A stretch of DNA of 64,000 nt, taken from the NCBI GenBank assembly GCA_903900335.1, contig CAIUMP010000004.1, positions 62,001 through 126,000 of the forward strand, given 5' to 3'. Numbering within the stretch: the first letter of the stretch is position 1; each line of letters starts with the position of its first letter. Source of the DNA: an uncultured Ignavibacteriota bacterium (GTDB taxonomy: Bacteria; Bacteroidota; Ignavibacteria; Palsa-1295). Of this stretch, positions 46,076 to 53,558 are shown piece by piece. Below the pieces are notes generated by a model that had not been told where the DNA came from, searched no databases, and was given only the letters and a program-made list of their open reading frames with translations. Both the position numbers and the translations under genes were made by a program.

Positions 46076-46681
46076 ATGACCGATCCTCGTCAGCGCGAAT
46101 TCCTCGACTTACTTGAGCCCGTCCACGACAGGCTTTCGAGATACGCGATGGCGGTCACCCGCGATGCCATGGATGCAGAGGATCTGGTTAGTGCAACTGT
46201 CCTGAAGGCATACGAACAATTCGATCGTGGGAGGCCCATGGACCTGTTCTTGCACTATCTGATAACGATCGCTTCAAGATTGCACAAGCGGAAGCGGTAC
46301 CGTGAGCGCAATCATGTCTCCTTCGACAAGGAGCACGCAGAGAGCAGGCAGGACACTTCACCGCTTCCGGATGAAGCCGCAGAACTTCGGTTGGTAATGG
46401 ACGCACTCGACACACTCCCCGAAAAGATGCGAGAGACGGTAGTGCTCTATGAGGTCTCCGATCTCTCGCTCGAAGCGATACGGGAAATTCAGGGGGGATC
46501 GCTCAGTGGCGTAAAGGCACGCCTGGGGCGAGGCCGAGAACAACTGGCAAAGGCACTTGGTGTTACACTGCCAGAGCGAACGCTCGAAAGGAACATAGCG
46601 CCGAGGAAGCCAAGTGCAGCGGCGCTGCGAATGCAGGAACCACCAATTCTAATTCTCGCAGGGGAAGAATATGTACGATAG
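46076..46681 (+). CDS. ECF-type sigma-70 family RNA polymerase sigma factor
   Basis: The product has 201 residues. Region 2 is seen in LSRYAMAVTRDAMDAEDLVSATVLKAYEQFD followed by LFLHYLITIASRLHKRKRYRE. Region 4 is LVMDALDTLPEKMRETVVLYEVSDLSLEAIREIQGGSLSGVKARLGRGREQL. There is no region 1 or 3, typical of extracytoplasmic-function sigma factors. A tail of about 40 residues follows region 4. The gene overlaps the next by 11 bases, and that gene has one membrane helix near its N-terminus, the usual sigma/anti-sigma arrangement. Target promoters are unknown. Confidence 0.9.
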   Translation: MTDPRQREFLDLLEPVHDRLSRYAMAVTRDAMDAEDLVSATVLKAYEQFDRGRPMDLFLHYLITIASRLHKRKRYRERNHVSFDKEHAESRQDTSPLPDEAAELRLVMDALDTLPEKMRETVVLYEVSDLSLEAIREIQGGSLSGVKARLGRGREQLAKALGVTLPERTLERNIAPRKPSAAALRMQEPPILILAGEEYVR

Positions 46682-47765
46682 ATCTTACCGAGACCACATC
46701 GCCGTTTTGAAGAAGCGAGAGGCCAGACCCTCATTCGAGAATATGGCTGCGCTCATTGCAGAGCATGACAGGCAAACTGCATGGCTATTCCTCGGCACTA
46801 CTAGTGGCGTATCGCTGCTCAGCCTTGTTGCGTTGATCGTGCTGTCTGGCATTGGGTATCTTGCTTTGCGAGTAGGGCCTTCCGCGAAAAGTCTCGCAAG
46901 TAGTGCTGTCGCACCACCGAATCTTAGAGCTGTCGCACCACCGAAGTTTAGTACAACTGCGGAAGCAACGGATGCGCACTCGAATGCGCTTGCGTCCGCA
47001 AGAACGGATGCACTTACGCATTCGGTTGATCGAAAGTTTTTGAGGGTGTCACAAATCGCAGGACAGAAGCAGTTAGCACCACAGGCATTGAACGCGCCAG
47101 AGGCCAGTCCTCGTATGCTGCCGGATGCAATTGATAAGCAGGTTTCACTCGTCCTCTGCACAAGCCACGCTGAAGCGCCCCTCGAAGCCTCTGCCCATTC
47201 CTCCCGTATGCCGGTGCCGATCGGGATGTCACGAGCTTTCTCTTCGTCCAGGTTCTATCTTGGTATTGGAGGTAGCTTGGCGCAAGAGATGAATTCGCAA
47301 GCAGATTACAGAATGTTCTCAGTTCGGAACGTCTTTTTAAGCGGCGGGTATGTCCTCACGCCGCGCGTCTCACTCGGTATGGTCGCTTCGCAGGAGCGGT
47401 TCATCGTGAGCCGCATGAGTAACATAACCGTATTTCACACGCAGACTACCGTGCAAAGCGGGGTTACATACTCGAATCTGATTGGTGAGGTCGTGCCGAG
47501 CCACTCTCCGATCACAACATCCGTGCTTTCATTAGCTGGGAGCGTACGTTACACGATTGGTGATGACCTGACCAGTCCGTTTGTAGAGGTGCTAGGAGGC
47601 GGATCCTCCGAAGGCGCTCTTGCAGAGACCTCAGCGGGCATGAGCCTTTTTCAATTGGGTGCGCTTTCTCTGGATGGCAAAGTGTTCTTTCGCGCCTTGA
47701 TTCCCCAGAATAGCGCAACTCTAACCAAACTTGGAGTAAGTGCAGCTGCTCGATTTGAGTGGTGA
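46671..47765 (+). CDS. Single-pass membrane protein, anti-sigma-like N-terminus with beta-barrel-like C-terminal domain
   Basis: The product has 364 residues. The N-terminal 40 are charged and cytoplasmic-like (HIAVLKKREARPSFENMAAL), then one membrane helix (VSLLSLVALIVLSGIGYLAL), a long Ala/Ser-rich linker (about 70-180) and a 170-residue domain with alternating amphipathic strands (FYLGIGGSLAQEMNS, LSGGYVLTPRVSLGMVAS, VRYTIGDDLTSPFVEVLGG, GVSAAARFEW) ending in an aromatic residue, as in small outer-membrane barrels. It overlaps the sigma gene, so an anti-sigma role is likely by context, but no zinc-binding anti-sigma motif is visible. Inner-membrane anchor and barrel in one chain is unusual. 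Confidence 0.6.
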   Translation: MYDRSYRDHIAVLKKREARPSFENMAALIAEHDRQTAWLFLGTTSGVSLLSLVALIVLSGIGYLALRVGPSAKSLASSAVAPPNLRAVAPPKFSTTAEATDAHSNALASARTDALTHSVDRKFLRVSQIAGQKQLAPQALNAPEASPRMLPDAIDKQVSLVLCTSHAEAPLEASAHSSRMPVPIGMSRAFSSSRFYLGIGGSLAQEMNSQADYRMFSVRNVFLSGGYVLTPRVSLGMVASQERFIVSRMSNITVFHTQTTVQSGVTYSNLIGEVVPSHSPITTSVLSLAGSVRYTIGDDLTSPFVEVLGGGSSEGALAETSAGMSLFQLGALSLDGKVFFRALIPQNSATLTKLGVSAAARFEW

Positions 47766-47787
47766 TCGAACTCTCTGGCCTGCTCTT

Positions 47788-47801
47788 CCCACGCGCGTGG
47801 G
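47788..47801. terminator. Perfect 14-bp palindrome after the anti-sigma-like gene
   Basis: CCCACGCGCGTGGG lies 22 bases after the 46671 gene's stop. The self-complementary GC stem could stall transcription but has no T-run. It is a single copy here and not a CRISPR repeat. Confidence 0.3.
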
Positions 47802-47826
47802 GTGACAATCCGGTATATTTGCAACA

Positions 47827-48600
47827 ATGTTGCGAACACACCACTCGATTCCGCTCCTCCTCCTCGTAGCCTGTTGCTCGGGCTGCGCACTTTTTGGCAA
47901 GGCCGAAAAGGAGGCGCGCCCCACGACGCCATACCAGCCGCTCGTCAATGCTCTTGACGAAGAATATCTCCACTCTCCTGCCGGGGACGTTGCTGTGCGC
48001 TATCCAAACGGCTGGCTGCATGTCGATATTTCGACGATCCCGATGCAGAATGTCCTCGAAGTCTATACCGATCCCGAACGGGCGCGAGCGCTGGTGCTCG
48101 CCGAGCTTCCCGCAACGGCGGAGCTACGTCGAAGCGTAGAAAGGGATGGAATGGCGGCGCTGGTCAATCAATCCTACCAGATGAAATCTGCGAAGCTGTC
48201 AGGCAGGCTCGAAATCACGCGTCCGGCGGAGATTTATACGGTGAACGGGAAGCTGTTCGTAAGCTATGAGTATGGCTTGGATTGGGATAACACACGAGAG
48301 ATACAGAAGCCTGAGATTAAGGATTCAAACGGGTTGGGGAGCAAACCCTATACTGTATTGATAGGCAGCAGCGGCTACAGGGTTTACGATAGTGCCGAAT
48401 TAGGGCCTCATTCGCATTTCCATCGGAAAGAGAATCGGGTTGCGCTCTTCACTACCGGCGCTAAGTTTTACGAGCTGGCCCTGATCGAACTGACCGCGCC
48501 GACCAGGCCATCGGATCACATTCTGAACTTCCGCCTTTTGGAGTCTGTTGTCGCGTCCGTAGAAGGCGCTGCGGAAGTTAACGAAAAAGAGGAAAGATGA
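47827..48600 (+). CDS. Predicted lipoprotein, function unknown
   Basis: The product has 257 residues with a lipoprotein signal (SIPLLLLVACCSGC). The body reads DVAVRYPNGWLHVDISTIPMQNVLEVYTDPERARALVLAELP and ends in a conserved-looking LIELTAPTRPSDHILNFRLLESVV. The pattern, a hydrophobic surface-strand domain that recalls PsbP/MOG1-like alpha-beta folds (YPxGW, then FYELALIELTAP), is suggestive only. It lies upstream of tRNA-Gln on the same strand. Confidence 0.65.
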   Translation: MLRTHHSIPLLLLVACCSGCALFGKAEKEARPTTPYQPLVNALDEEYLHSPAGDVAVRYPNGWLHVDISTIPMQNVLEVYTDPERARALVLAELPATAELRRSVERDGMAALVNQSYQMKSAKLSGRLEITRPAEIYTVNGKLFVSYEYGLDWDNTREIQKPEIKDSNGLGSKPYTVLIGSSGYRVYDSAELGPHSHFHRKENRVALFTTGAKFYELALIELTAPTRPSDHILNFRLLESVVASVEGAAEVNEKEER

Positions 48601-48610
48601 TCCGGGAATA

Positions 48611-48638
48611 AAGATGAGAGATTAGAGATGAAAGATGA
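48611..48638 (+). repeat. GATGAAA-type low-complexity tract
   Basis: This tract (AAGATGAGAGATTAGAGATG then AAAGATGA) is related to the inverted-repeat arms at 48824-48850 and 49261-49287. A complementary tract is at 48725-48740 (TTCATCCATCATCTTT), so tRNA-Gln sits between outward copies. Confidence 0.6.
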
Positions 48639-48748
48639 CGGGAAAGCGTTCTTTGCCGCTCGGAATCTCAAACTTCCACACGAATTCACTAATTAGCCCA
48701 GGATTTAGCTTCTTTTTTCAAATTTCATCCATCATCTTTTCTTCCTGC

Positions 48749-48820
48749 TGGGGCGTCGCCAAGCGGTAAGGCACCGCCCTTTGGAGGCGGCATTCGGAGG
48801 TTCGAATCCTCCCGCCCCAG
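48749..48820 (+). tRNA. tRNA-Gln (TTG anticodon)
   Basis: The cloverleaf is complete: acceptor TGGGGCG/CGCCCCA, D-stem GCC/GGC, anticodon stem CCGCC/GGCGG with loop CTTTGGA (anticodon TTG), T-arm GGAGG-TTCGAAT-CCTCC and discriminator G, as expected for Gln. CCA is not encoded. With gatA in the window, Gln-tRNA is probably made by amidation of Glu-tRNA(Gln). Confidence 0.95.
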
Positions 48821-48823
48821 CAG

Positions 48824-48850
48824 GGGGAAAAGATGAGAGATGAAAGATGA
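48824..48850 (+). repeat. Left arm of a 27-bp perfect inverted repeat
   Basis: This arm begins GGGGAAAAGATGAGAGATG and is exactly complementary to 49261-49287. It starts four bases after tRNA-Gln. The two arms bracket the decayed four-helix-bundle gene. No target duplication is seen outside them. Confidence 0.9.
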
Positions 48851-48884
48851 AGGGGCAGAGAGTAATTCATAAGAGGAGGTGAGT

Positions 48885-49250
48885 GTGAATCACCAAATTG
48901 AATTACGGGTGAGAGTTAAGAAATTCGCTCTTCGCGTTATTGAGCATTCTGCGTCCCTCCCCACAACCAAAGAGGCGTATGTTATTGGGAAACAGGTGCT
49001 GCGAAGTGGGACTTAGGTGGGAGCGCAATTTCGAGAGGCTTTTCGAGCGAAGTCCGATACCGATTACAACAGCAAGATCGAAGGAGCAATCGGCGAGCTG
49101 GATGAGACGCAATACTAGTTTGAATTACTTGTTGAAGTAGAAATAGTCACAGCCAAGCGACTGTAAGAACTGTTGAAAGAGGCCGATGAATTACTCGCGA
49201 TCATGACCACGATTGTTAAGAATGTAAATTCGAAGAACGCGAAGCGATGA
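48885..49250 (+). pseudogene. Decayed four-helix-bundle (23S rRNA intervening-sequence type) protein gene
   Basis: Read in one frame from GTG 48885 (preceded by AGGAGG at 48874-48879) to TGA 49248, 122 codons give a four-helix-bundle protein of the 23S rRNA IVS/S23 family: IELRVRVKKFALRVIE, TKEAYVIGKQVLRSGT, VGAQFREAFRAKSD, SKIEGAIGELDETQY and TAKRL-ELLKEADELLAIM. Three in-frame stops break it: TAG 49014, where the family has Ser in SGTSVGANFREA; TAG 49116, where it has Trp in QYWLELL; TAA 49164, where it has Glu in RLEELL. There is no frameshift at all. It is 366 bp, the full family length, and lies inside a 27-bp inverted repeat. Family residues are from memory. Confidence 0.85.
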
Positions 49251-49260
49251 TGTTCATCTT

Positions 49261-49287
49261 TCATCTTTCATCTCTCATCTTTTCCCC
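49261..49287 (+). repeat. Right arm of the 27-bp perfect inverted repeat, abutting the prs start
   Basis: It ends ATCTTTTCCCC directly against the ATG of prs at 49288, so the prs leader is this repeat and contains no Shine-Dalgarno sequence. An extra TTCATCTT unit precedes it at 49253, lengthening the tract. Confidence 0.9.
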
Positions 49288-50217
49288 ATGAGTCACCCCA
49301 AAATCGTTTCCGGTCGGAGCAATTCAAAATTCGCGGAGGGTGTTGCAGCCATCCTCGGGCTGCCGCTTTCGAGTATTCGCATCAAGAATTTCTCGGACGG
49401 AGAGATCTGGGTGAAATATGATGAAAATATCCGTGGAGAGGATCTCTTCATCATTCAATCGACGAACCCACCGGCGGATAACTTGCTGGAACTGCTCATG
49501 CTCATCGACGCTGCCCGACGCGCCAGTGCAAAGCGTATCACGGCCGTCATCCCATATTTCGGCTACGCCCGTCAGGATCGCAAGGACCAACCCCGCGTTG
49601 CCATCACCTCCAAGCTCATTGCCAATCTCATCGCTGAGGCCGGGGCCGACCGCGTGATCACGATGGATTTGCACGCACCGCAGTTGCAAGGCTTTTTCGA
49701 TATTCCCGTCGATCACCTCTACGCATCGAACACCTTCGTCAAGTATTTCAAGGAAGAGAAGATCAAGAACATGATCCTCGCCTCGCCGGATGTGGGCGGG
49801 ACAAAAATGGCGCGTTCCTACGCCAAGCGATTCAACACAGATCTCATCGTCATTGACAAGCGCCGTCCCGCGCCGAACGTGGCGGAGGTGATGAACATCA
49901 TCGGCGACCCCGAGGGCAAGAATGTCGTGATGGTTGATGACCTCATTGACACCGCCGGAACATTCACTAATGCAGCCGTTGCCCTCAAGAAGGCCGGGGC
50001 CAACCGCATCTTCGGTGCATGTACTCATGCGATCTTGAGCGGCGAGGCCATCAAGCGAATCGAGGACTCGCCCTTAGAATATGTCGTGGTCGCCGACACG
50101 ATTCAACTCAAGCACAAGTCTCCAAAGATTCGGGTCCGATCTGTTGACCGTGTCTTTGCAGAAGCGATCAAGCGGACGCACGAGGATAAATCCATTAGCT
50201 CGTTGTTTGATACCTAA
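49288..50217 (+). CDS. prs: Ribose-phosphate pyrophosphokinase
   Basis: It makes PRPP from ribose 5-phosphate and ATP for nucleotide, histidine and tryptophan synthesis. The 309 residues match the family: GRSNSKFAEGVAAILGL, FSDGEIWVKYDENIRGED, YFGYARQDRKDQPR, MDLHAPQLQGFFDIPVDHLY, ASPDVGGTKMARSYAKR and the PRPP loop VMVDDLIDTAGT. The start ATG directly abuts the inverted-repeat arm. It is followed by rplY and pth, a common bacterial gene order. Confidence 0.97.
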   Translation: MSHPKIVSGRSNSKFAEGVAAILGLPLSSIRIKNFSDGEIWVKYDENIRGEDLFIIQSTNPPADNLLELLMLIDAARRASAKRITAVIPYFGYARQDRKDQPRVAITSKLIANLIAEAGADRVITMDLHAPQLQGFFDIPVDHLYASNTFVKYFKEEKIKNMILASPDVGGTKMARSYAKRFNTDLIVIDKRRPAPNVAEVMNIIGDPEGKNVVMVDDLIDTAGTFTNAAVALKKAGANRIFGACTHAILSGEAIKRIEDSPLEYVVVADTIQLKHKSPKIRVRSVDRVFAEAIKRTHEDKSISSLFDT

Positions 50218-50310
50218 GATTTACGAGTTATTCCGCCCTGTAATCAGTCCGACTTCGTCCTGTGCATGGCGTCATTCTTAGGGAAAGCTCCGTTTACTCA
50301 GCACGCAATC

Positions 50311-50330
50311 AATGCGAACTAATTCGCATT
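50311..50330. terminator. Hairpin in the prs-rplY gap
   Basis: AATGCGAA-CTAA-TTCGCATT is a perfect 8-bp stem 94 bases after prs. No T-run follows. The rest of the 50218-50486 gap shows no gene; it includes the leader of rplY, where autoregulatory structure is possible but not evident. Confidence 0.35.
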
Positions 50331-50486
50331 GAAATTTGCTATTCGTCCGCAATTCAAAGTCCGGGCTGGGGGCGAAGTTACTAGTTCTTGGCAACGGGCA
50401 GACTTTCACAGCGCCGTTGGGCACTACTTGAACGGGAAGTATCCCGGGACAACGCAAGTGTGCGGCGGCTGTAAGAAAAAACAACA

Positions 50487-51122
50487 ATGGCTGATTTAGT
50501 ATTAAACGCTGAAAAGCGAGAGAAATTGGGCGGTTCGACCGCGCTTCAACTGCGTGCCAAGGGCCGGGTTCCTGGTATCGTTTACGGTCACGGTGAGCCA
50601 AGCATCCCTTTCCACGTCAAGGAGTTGGATCTTCGTCCGCTAATCTACACCCACGAAACGCATACGGTCAGCCTGAACCTGGGCGGCGCAACCACCCGCT
50701 GCATCCTGCGCGAAGTGCAGTTCCATCCGGTCACCGACCGCGTTTCCCACGTTGACTTCATTGTTCTCCACGCCGGCGAGAAGATCAAGTTGGAAGTACC
50801 GGTCAAGTTGGTAGGTACTGCTGCCGGTGCCAAGGATGGCGGTATCGTCGATTTCGTGATGCATAAGCTTACGATCGAGGTTCTGCCGGACGAGATCCCA
50901 CAGTCCATTGATATCGATATTTCCGGTTTGAAGATCGCGCAGTCTGTTCACGTTCGCGATCTCGTTGCGAATGCTAACTACAACGTTATTGGCGATCAGA
51001 ATTCTGTTATCGTCCAGGTCATTCCGCCGAAGGCCGCTGAGGAGACTGTCGCCGATGGCGCAGCAGTGATCACCGAGCCAGAGCAGATCAAGGCCAAGGG
51101 CAAGAAGGAAGAGGAAGCCTAA
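50487..51122 (+). CDS. rplY: Ribosomal protein bL25, long (Ctc/TL5) form
   Basis: The product has 211 residues; the N-terminal 5S rRNA-binding L25 domain (KREKLGGSTALQLRAKGRVPGIVYG, YTHETHTVSLNL, CILREVQFHPVTDRVSHVDFI) is followed by the Ctc-type C-terminal domain (VPVKLVGTAAGAKDGGIVDF, IPQSIDIDISGLKIAQSVHVRDL). An acidic and lysine-rich tail (EQIKAKGKKEEEA) ends it. It sits between prs and pth as in many bacteria. A strong intrinsic terminator follows. Confidence 0.95.
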   Translation: MADLVLNAEKREKLGGSTALQLRAKGRVPGIVYGHGEPSIPFHVKELDLRPLIYTHETHTVSLNLGGATTRCILREVQFHPVTDRVSHVDFIVLHAGEKIKLEVPVKLVGTAAGAKDGGIVDFVMHKLTIEVLPDEIPQSIDIDISGLKIAQSVHVRDLVANANYNVIGDQNSVIVQVIPPKAAEETVADGAAVITEPEQIKAKGKKEEEA

Positions 51123-51149
51123 CGGGCTGGCTTTAGAATTTAGGATGCG

Positions 51150-51184
51150 GGGTATAGCAATTCCAAATTGCTATACCCTTTTTC
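51150..51184 (+). terminator. Rho-independent terminator of rplY
   Basis: GGGTATAGCAATT (51150-51162), loop CCA, then AATTGCTATACCC (51166-51178) give a perfect 13-bp stem followed by a T-run. This is the clearest intrinsic terminator in the window. Confidence 0.92.
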
Positions 51185-51256
51185 CTAACATGCACCTTTT
51201 TACTAATGCAATTCGCGGGTTGGAAGTCGTCATTCCTTCCACCAGTAAACGCTATA

Positions 51257-51278
51257 CCCCAAACCCAACACCCTACCC
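51257..51278 (+). repeat. Short C-run tract just before pth (G4-capable on the minus strand)
   Basis: Four C-runs (51257-51260, 51264-51266, 51271-51273, 51276-51278) separated by 2-4 bases end two bases before the pth ATG. The complementary strand could form a two- or three-tetrad quadruplex. A stronger tract is at 55649. Confidence 0.5.
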
Positions 51279-51280
51279 TC

Positions 51281-51904
51281 ATGTGGGTTTTCGCAGGACT
51301 TGGCAATATCGGTCGTGACTACGAAGGGACGCGGCATAACATCGGGTTCGATGTGGTCGATTCTCTTGAACGCGACCTTGTCCGTTCGAGCGGTTGGCGG
51401 GCTGGAAAGGGAGAATACTACTATGCGAAGGGGTTTCGAGGAGCAGCGGAAGTGTTGCTGGTGAAGCCAACGACGTATATGAATTTGTCAGGACGCGCAG
51501 TGCGGGATGCGCTCCAATTTTACAAAGCCGACCGCAGTGAGTTGGTTGTAATCTCAGATGATCTGGCGTTGCCGCTGGGTACACTTCGTTTGCGGCTTCG
51601 CGGCTCTGATGGAGGTCATAATGGATTGACCTCAGTTATCTATGAGCTGGGTTCGGATGAGTTTGCACGGCTACGTTGTGGCATAGGCTCGGATTTTCGA
51701 AAAGGAGAACAGGTGAAATATGTTCTCGCCAAGTTTAAGCCGGATGAGACCAAATTGGTGTCGGAGCTAAAAGTGAACGCCGTGTCAGCGTGTTTGTCGA
51801 TTGTCGATGGAGGACTATCGAAAGCTATGAATGTCGTCAATGCACCTGAAGTGAAAGTAAAGGTGACTCAATCCAAGAATGCCATGCCTGCCAAGGAGCA
51901 GTAA
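51281..51904 (+). CDS. pth: Peptidyl-tRNA hydrolase
   Basis: It releases tRNA from prematurely terminated peptidyl-tRNA. From ATG 51281 there are 207 residues: MWVFAGLGNIGRDYEGTRHN, FDVVDSLERDL, VKPTTYMNLSGRAV with the catalytic Asn, VVISDDLALPLGTLRLRLRGS with the conserved Asp, GGHNGLTSVIYELGSDEFARLRCGI, and VKYVLAKFKPDE. The expected catalytic His is in TRHNIGF. An upstream in-frame ATG at 51206 would add 25 residues lacking family similarity. The leader holds the C-run tract. Confidence 0.95.
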   Translation: MWVFAGLGNIGRDYEGTRHNIGFDVVDSLERDLVRSSGWRAGKGEYYYAKGFRGAAEVLLVKPTTYMNLSGRAVRDALQFYKADRSELVVISDDLALPLGTLRLRLRGSDGGHNGLTSVIYELGSDEFARLRCGIGSDFRKGEQVKYVLAKFKPDETKLVSELKVNAVSACLSIVDGGLSKAMNVVNAPEVKVKVTQSKNAMPAKEQ

Positions 51905-51982
51905 TTCCGATTGCGTACATGAAATTCGGAACAGCCGGAAGGTGGGGACTGTTAGACGGTGCCCGGTAAGTCCGGGATAGCG

Positions 51983-52066
51983 GCCCGAGTGGTGAAATTG
52001 GTAGACACGCGGTGTTCAGGGCGCCGTATTCGTGAGGATGTGGGAGTTCGAGTCTCCCCTCGGGCA
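51983..52066 (+). tRNA. tRNA-Leu (CAG anticodon)
   Basis: A class II tRNA of 84 bases: acceptor GCCCGAG/CTCGGGC, D-loop with TGGTAGAC, anticodon stem CGGTG/CGCCG with loop TTCAGGG (anticodon CAG), a long variable arm (TATTCGTGAGGATGT), T-arm GGGAG-TTCGAGT-CTCCC and discriminator A. CCA is not encoded. Confidence 0.95.
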
Positions 52067-52081
52067 CTGATGGATATTATG

Positions 52082-52130
52082 AAGGATGAATTATGAATTT
52101 GCTATAGATTCGTAATTCATCCTTTTTCTT
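52082..52130 (+). terminator. Terminator after tRNA-Leu
   Basis: AAGGATGAATTATGAAT and ATTCGTAATTCATCCTT form a 17-bp stem with one G-U wobble and a 9-base loop, followed by TTTCTT. The stem sequence belongs to the same GAT-rich low-complexity style as the tracts around tRNA-Gln. Confidence 0.85.
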
Positions 52131-52142
52131 TCAAACACATTG

Positions 52143-53534
52143 ATGGGTCCCGCTTCTAGCAAATATAAGGTAGCATGGGTTTCGATCATCGTTACGGTGC
52201 TTCTCATCGCCGCGAAATTGATCGTGGGGTTGAGCACGGGGTCGCTCGCAATACTTTCTCAAGCTGCGGATTCTGGGCTGGATCTCGCAGCTGTCATCAT
52301 TACGCTGCTTGCCGTCCGCGTAAGTTCCATCCCGCCGGACGAAGACCATCCGTATGGTCACGGTAAATTCGAAAATCTCTCCGCTTTAGCTGAGGGTCTG
52401 CTTCTCCTTAGCGTTACCGCTTGGATCGCCTATCAAGCCATTGAGCACCTCATGGGTGCGCCAACGCTGCTCGAAGTAAATGGGTGGAGTTTTGGTGTCC
52501 TGTTCGCCTCCATTGGCCTAGATATGTGGCGTGCGTATCTGCTACGCAAAGCTGGGCGTGAACATCACTCGCGAGCGCTCGAAGCAAGTTCACTTCACTT
52601 CTTCTCTGACTCTCTCGGCGCCTTGTCCGCGATCATTGCATTGCTGCTCGTCAAGTATGCGGGCATTCGGCAGGCGGATGACTGGGCTGCTATTCTGCTC
52701 GCTGTGTTCATTGCATACTTAAGTGTTCGTTTGATACTGCGCGCTGTTGATGGTCTAACAGATAGGATCGAATCGAGTGAAGCATTCGCGGCGCTTCGTC
52801 GTACTGTCGAAGCAATGCCAGGGATCGAAGGTGTGTCGAGATTGAGAATGCGCCATGCAGGGCCGTCCTTGTTCGTCGAGGTAAGCGTGACGATCAATCG
52901 TGTGCTACCTTTTGCTGCGATCGAACGGATCGTTGCGGATGTAGAGACGAAGATCCTTGCCACCTATTCCAATGCCGATGTCACCGTTCACTGGCGGCCA
53001 GTACGCACTAGCATGGAGGCACCGTTTGAATCGCTCAAGATCATATCCGCAGAGTTTGGTTTGCTCCCTCACAACATCGAACTTTCTGAAACGACGGATG
53101 GCAAGATCGCGCTCGACTACCATCTGGAGTTTAGGCCGGGCACGAAGTTGGTTGACGCAGAACGAGTTTCGAAACAGATCGAAGGGAAAGTCCGAGAGGA
53201 GTTGCCCGCTATCGGCCCAATCTTCGTTCACTTGGAAGAGGAGCGTTCAGACTACGCACTCCCGAAAGTCGAAGAGGTTGGGGAGCGCCGCAAGGAGATT
53301 CTGAGTGGCGTTTCCTCAGTCGCAAAGGAGGCGAACCAGGCGGTAGGATCTGTCGAAGGTGTCCATCTCTTTCAAGGGGATCACGGTCGCAGCCTCAAGC
53401 TGATGCTAACCGTTGTACTGAATTCAGGACTCTCTCTTGTTGATGCACATGACATCGTTACAAGCGTTGAGGCGGCGTTAAGGCTGCGATACTCGGAGCT
53501 TACTCGCGTGGTGATACACGCGAGGCCGGAATAG
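52143..53534 (+). CDS. Cation diffusion facilitator transporter with extended C-terminus
   Basis: The product has 463 residues; ATG 52143 was chosen over a TTG just before it. The N-terminal part (about 1-210) has the CDF membrane helices and metal-site motifs SQAADSGLDL and LHFFSDSLGA (HxxxD), plus HPYGHGKFENL. It exports divalent cations such as Zn2+ by antiport. The cytoplasmic tail is unusually long, with three successive ferredoxin-like segments: ~215-295 (the usual dimerisation domain, GIEGVSRLRMRHAG), ~300-370 (GKIALDYHLEF) and ~385-463 (GRSLKLMLTVVLNSG). Standard CDFs are about 300 residues with one such domain. Confidence 0.88.
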   Translation: MGPASSKYKVAWVSIIVTVLLIAAKLIVGLSTGSLAILSQAADSGLDLAAVIITLLAVRVSSIPPDEDHPYGHGKFENLSALAEGLLLLSVTAWIAYQAIEHLMGAPTLLEVNGWSFGVLFASIGLDMWRAYLLRKAGREHHSRALEASSLHFFSDSLGALSAIIALLLVKYAGIRQADDWAAILLAVFIAYLSVRLILRAVDGLTDRIESSEAFAALRRTVEAMPGIEGVSRLRMRHAGPSLFVEVSVTINRVLPFAAIERIVADVETKILATYSNADVTVHWRPVRTSMEAPFESLKIISAEFGLLPHNIELSETTDGKIALDYHLEFRPGTKLVDAERVSKQIEGKVREELPAIGPIFVHLEEERSDYALPKVEEVGERRKEILSGVSSVAKEANQAVGSVEGVHLFQGDHGRSLKLMLTVVLNSGLSLVDAHDIVTSVEAALRLRYSELTRVVIHARPE

Positions 53535-53558
53535 TCGGAAGTTACTCTCCCAAAACGA

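Noticed and set aside
47788-47801. GC palindrome CCCACGCGCGTGGG as a CRISPR repeat
   Set aside because: Only one copy in the window, with no spacers and no cas genes.
48885-49250. Functional gene using stop-codon recoding
   Set aside because: Two stop types at three sites, including TAA, and flanking repeats make decay more likely; kept only as a remote option.
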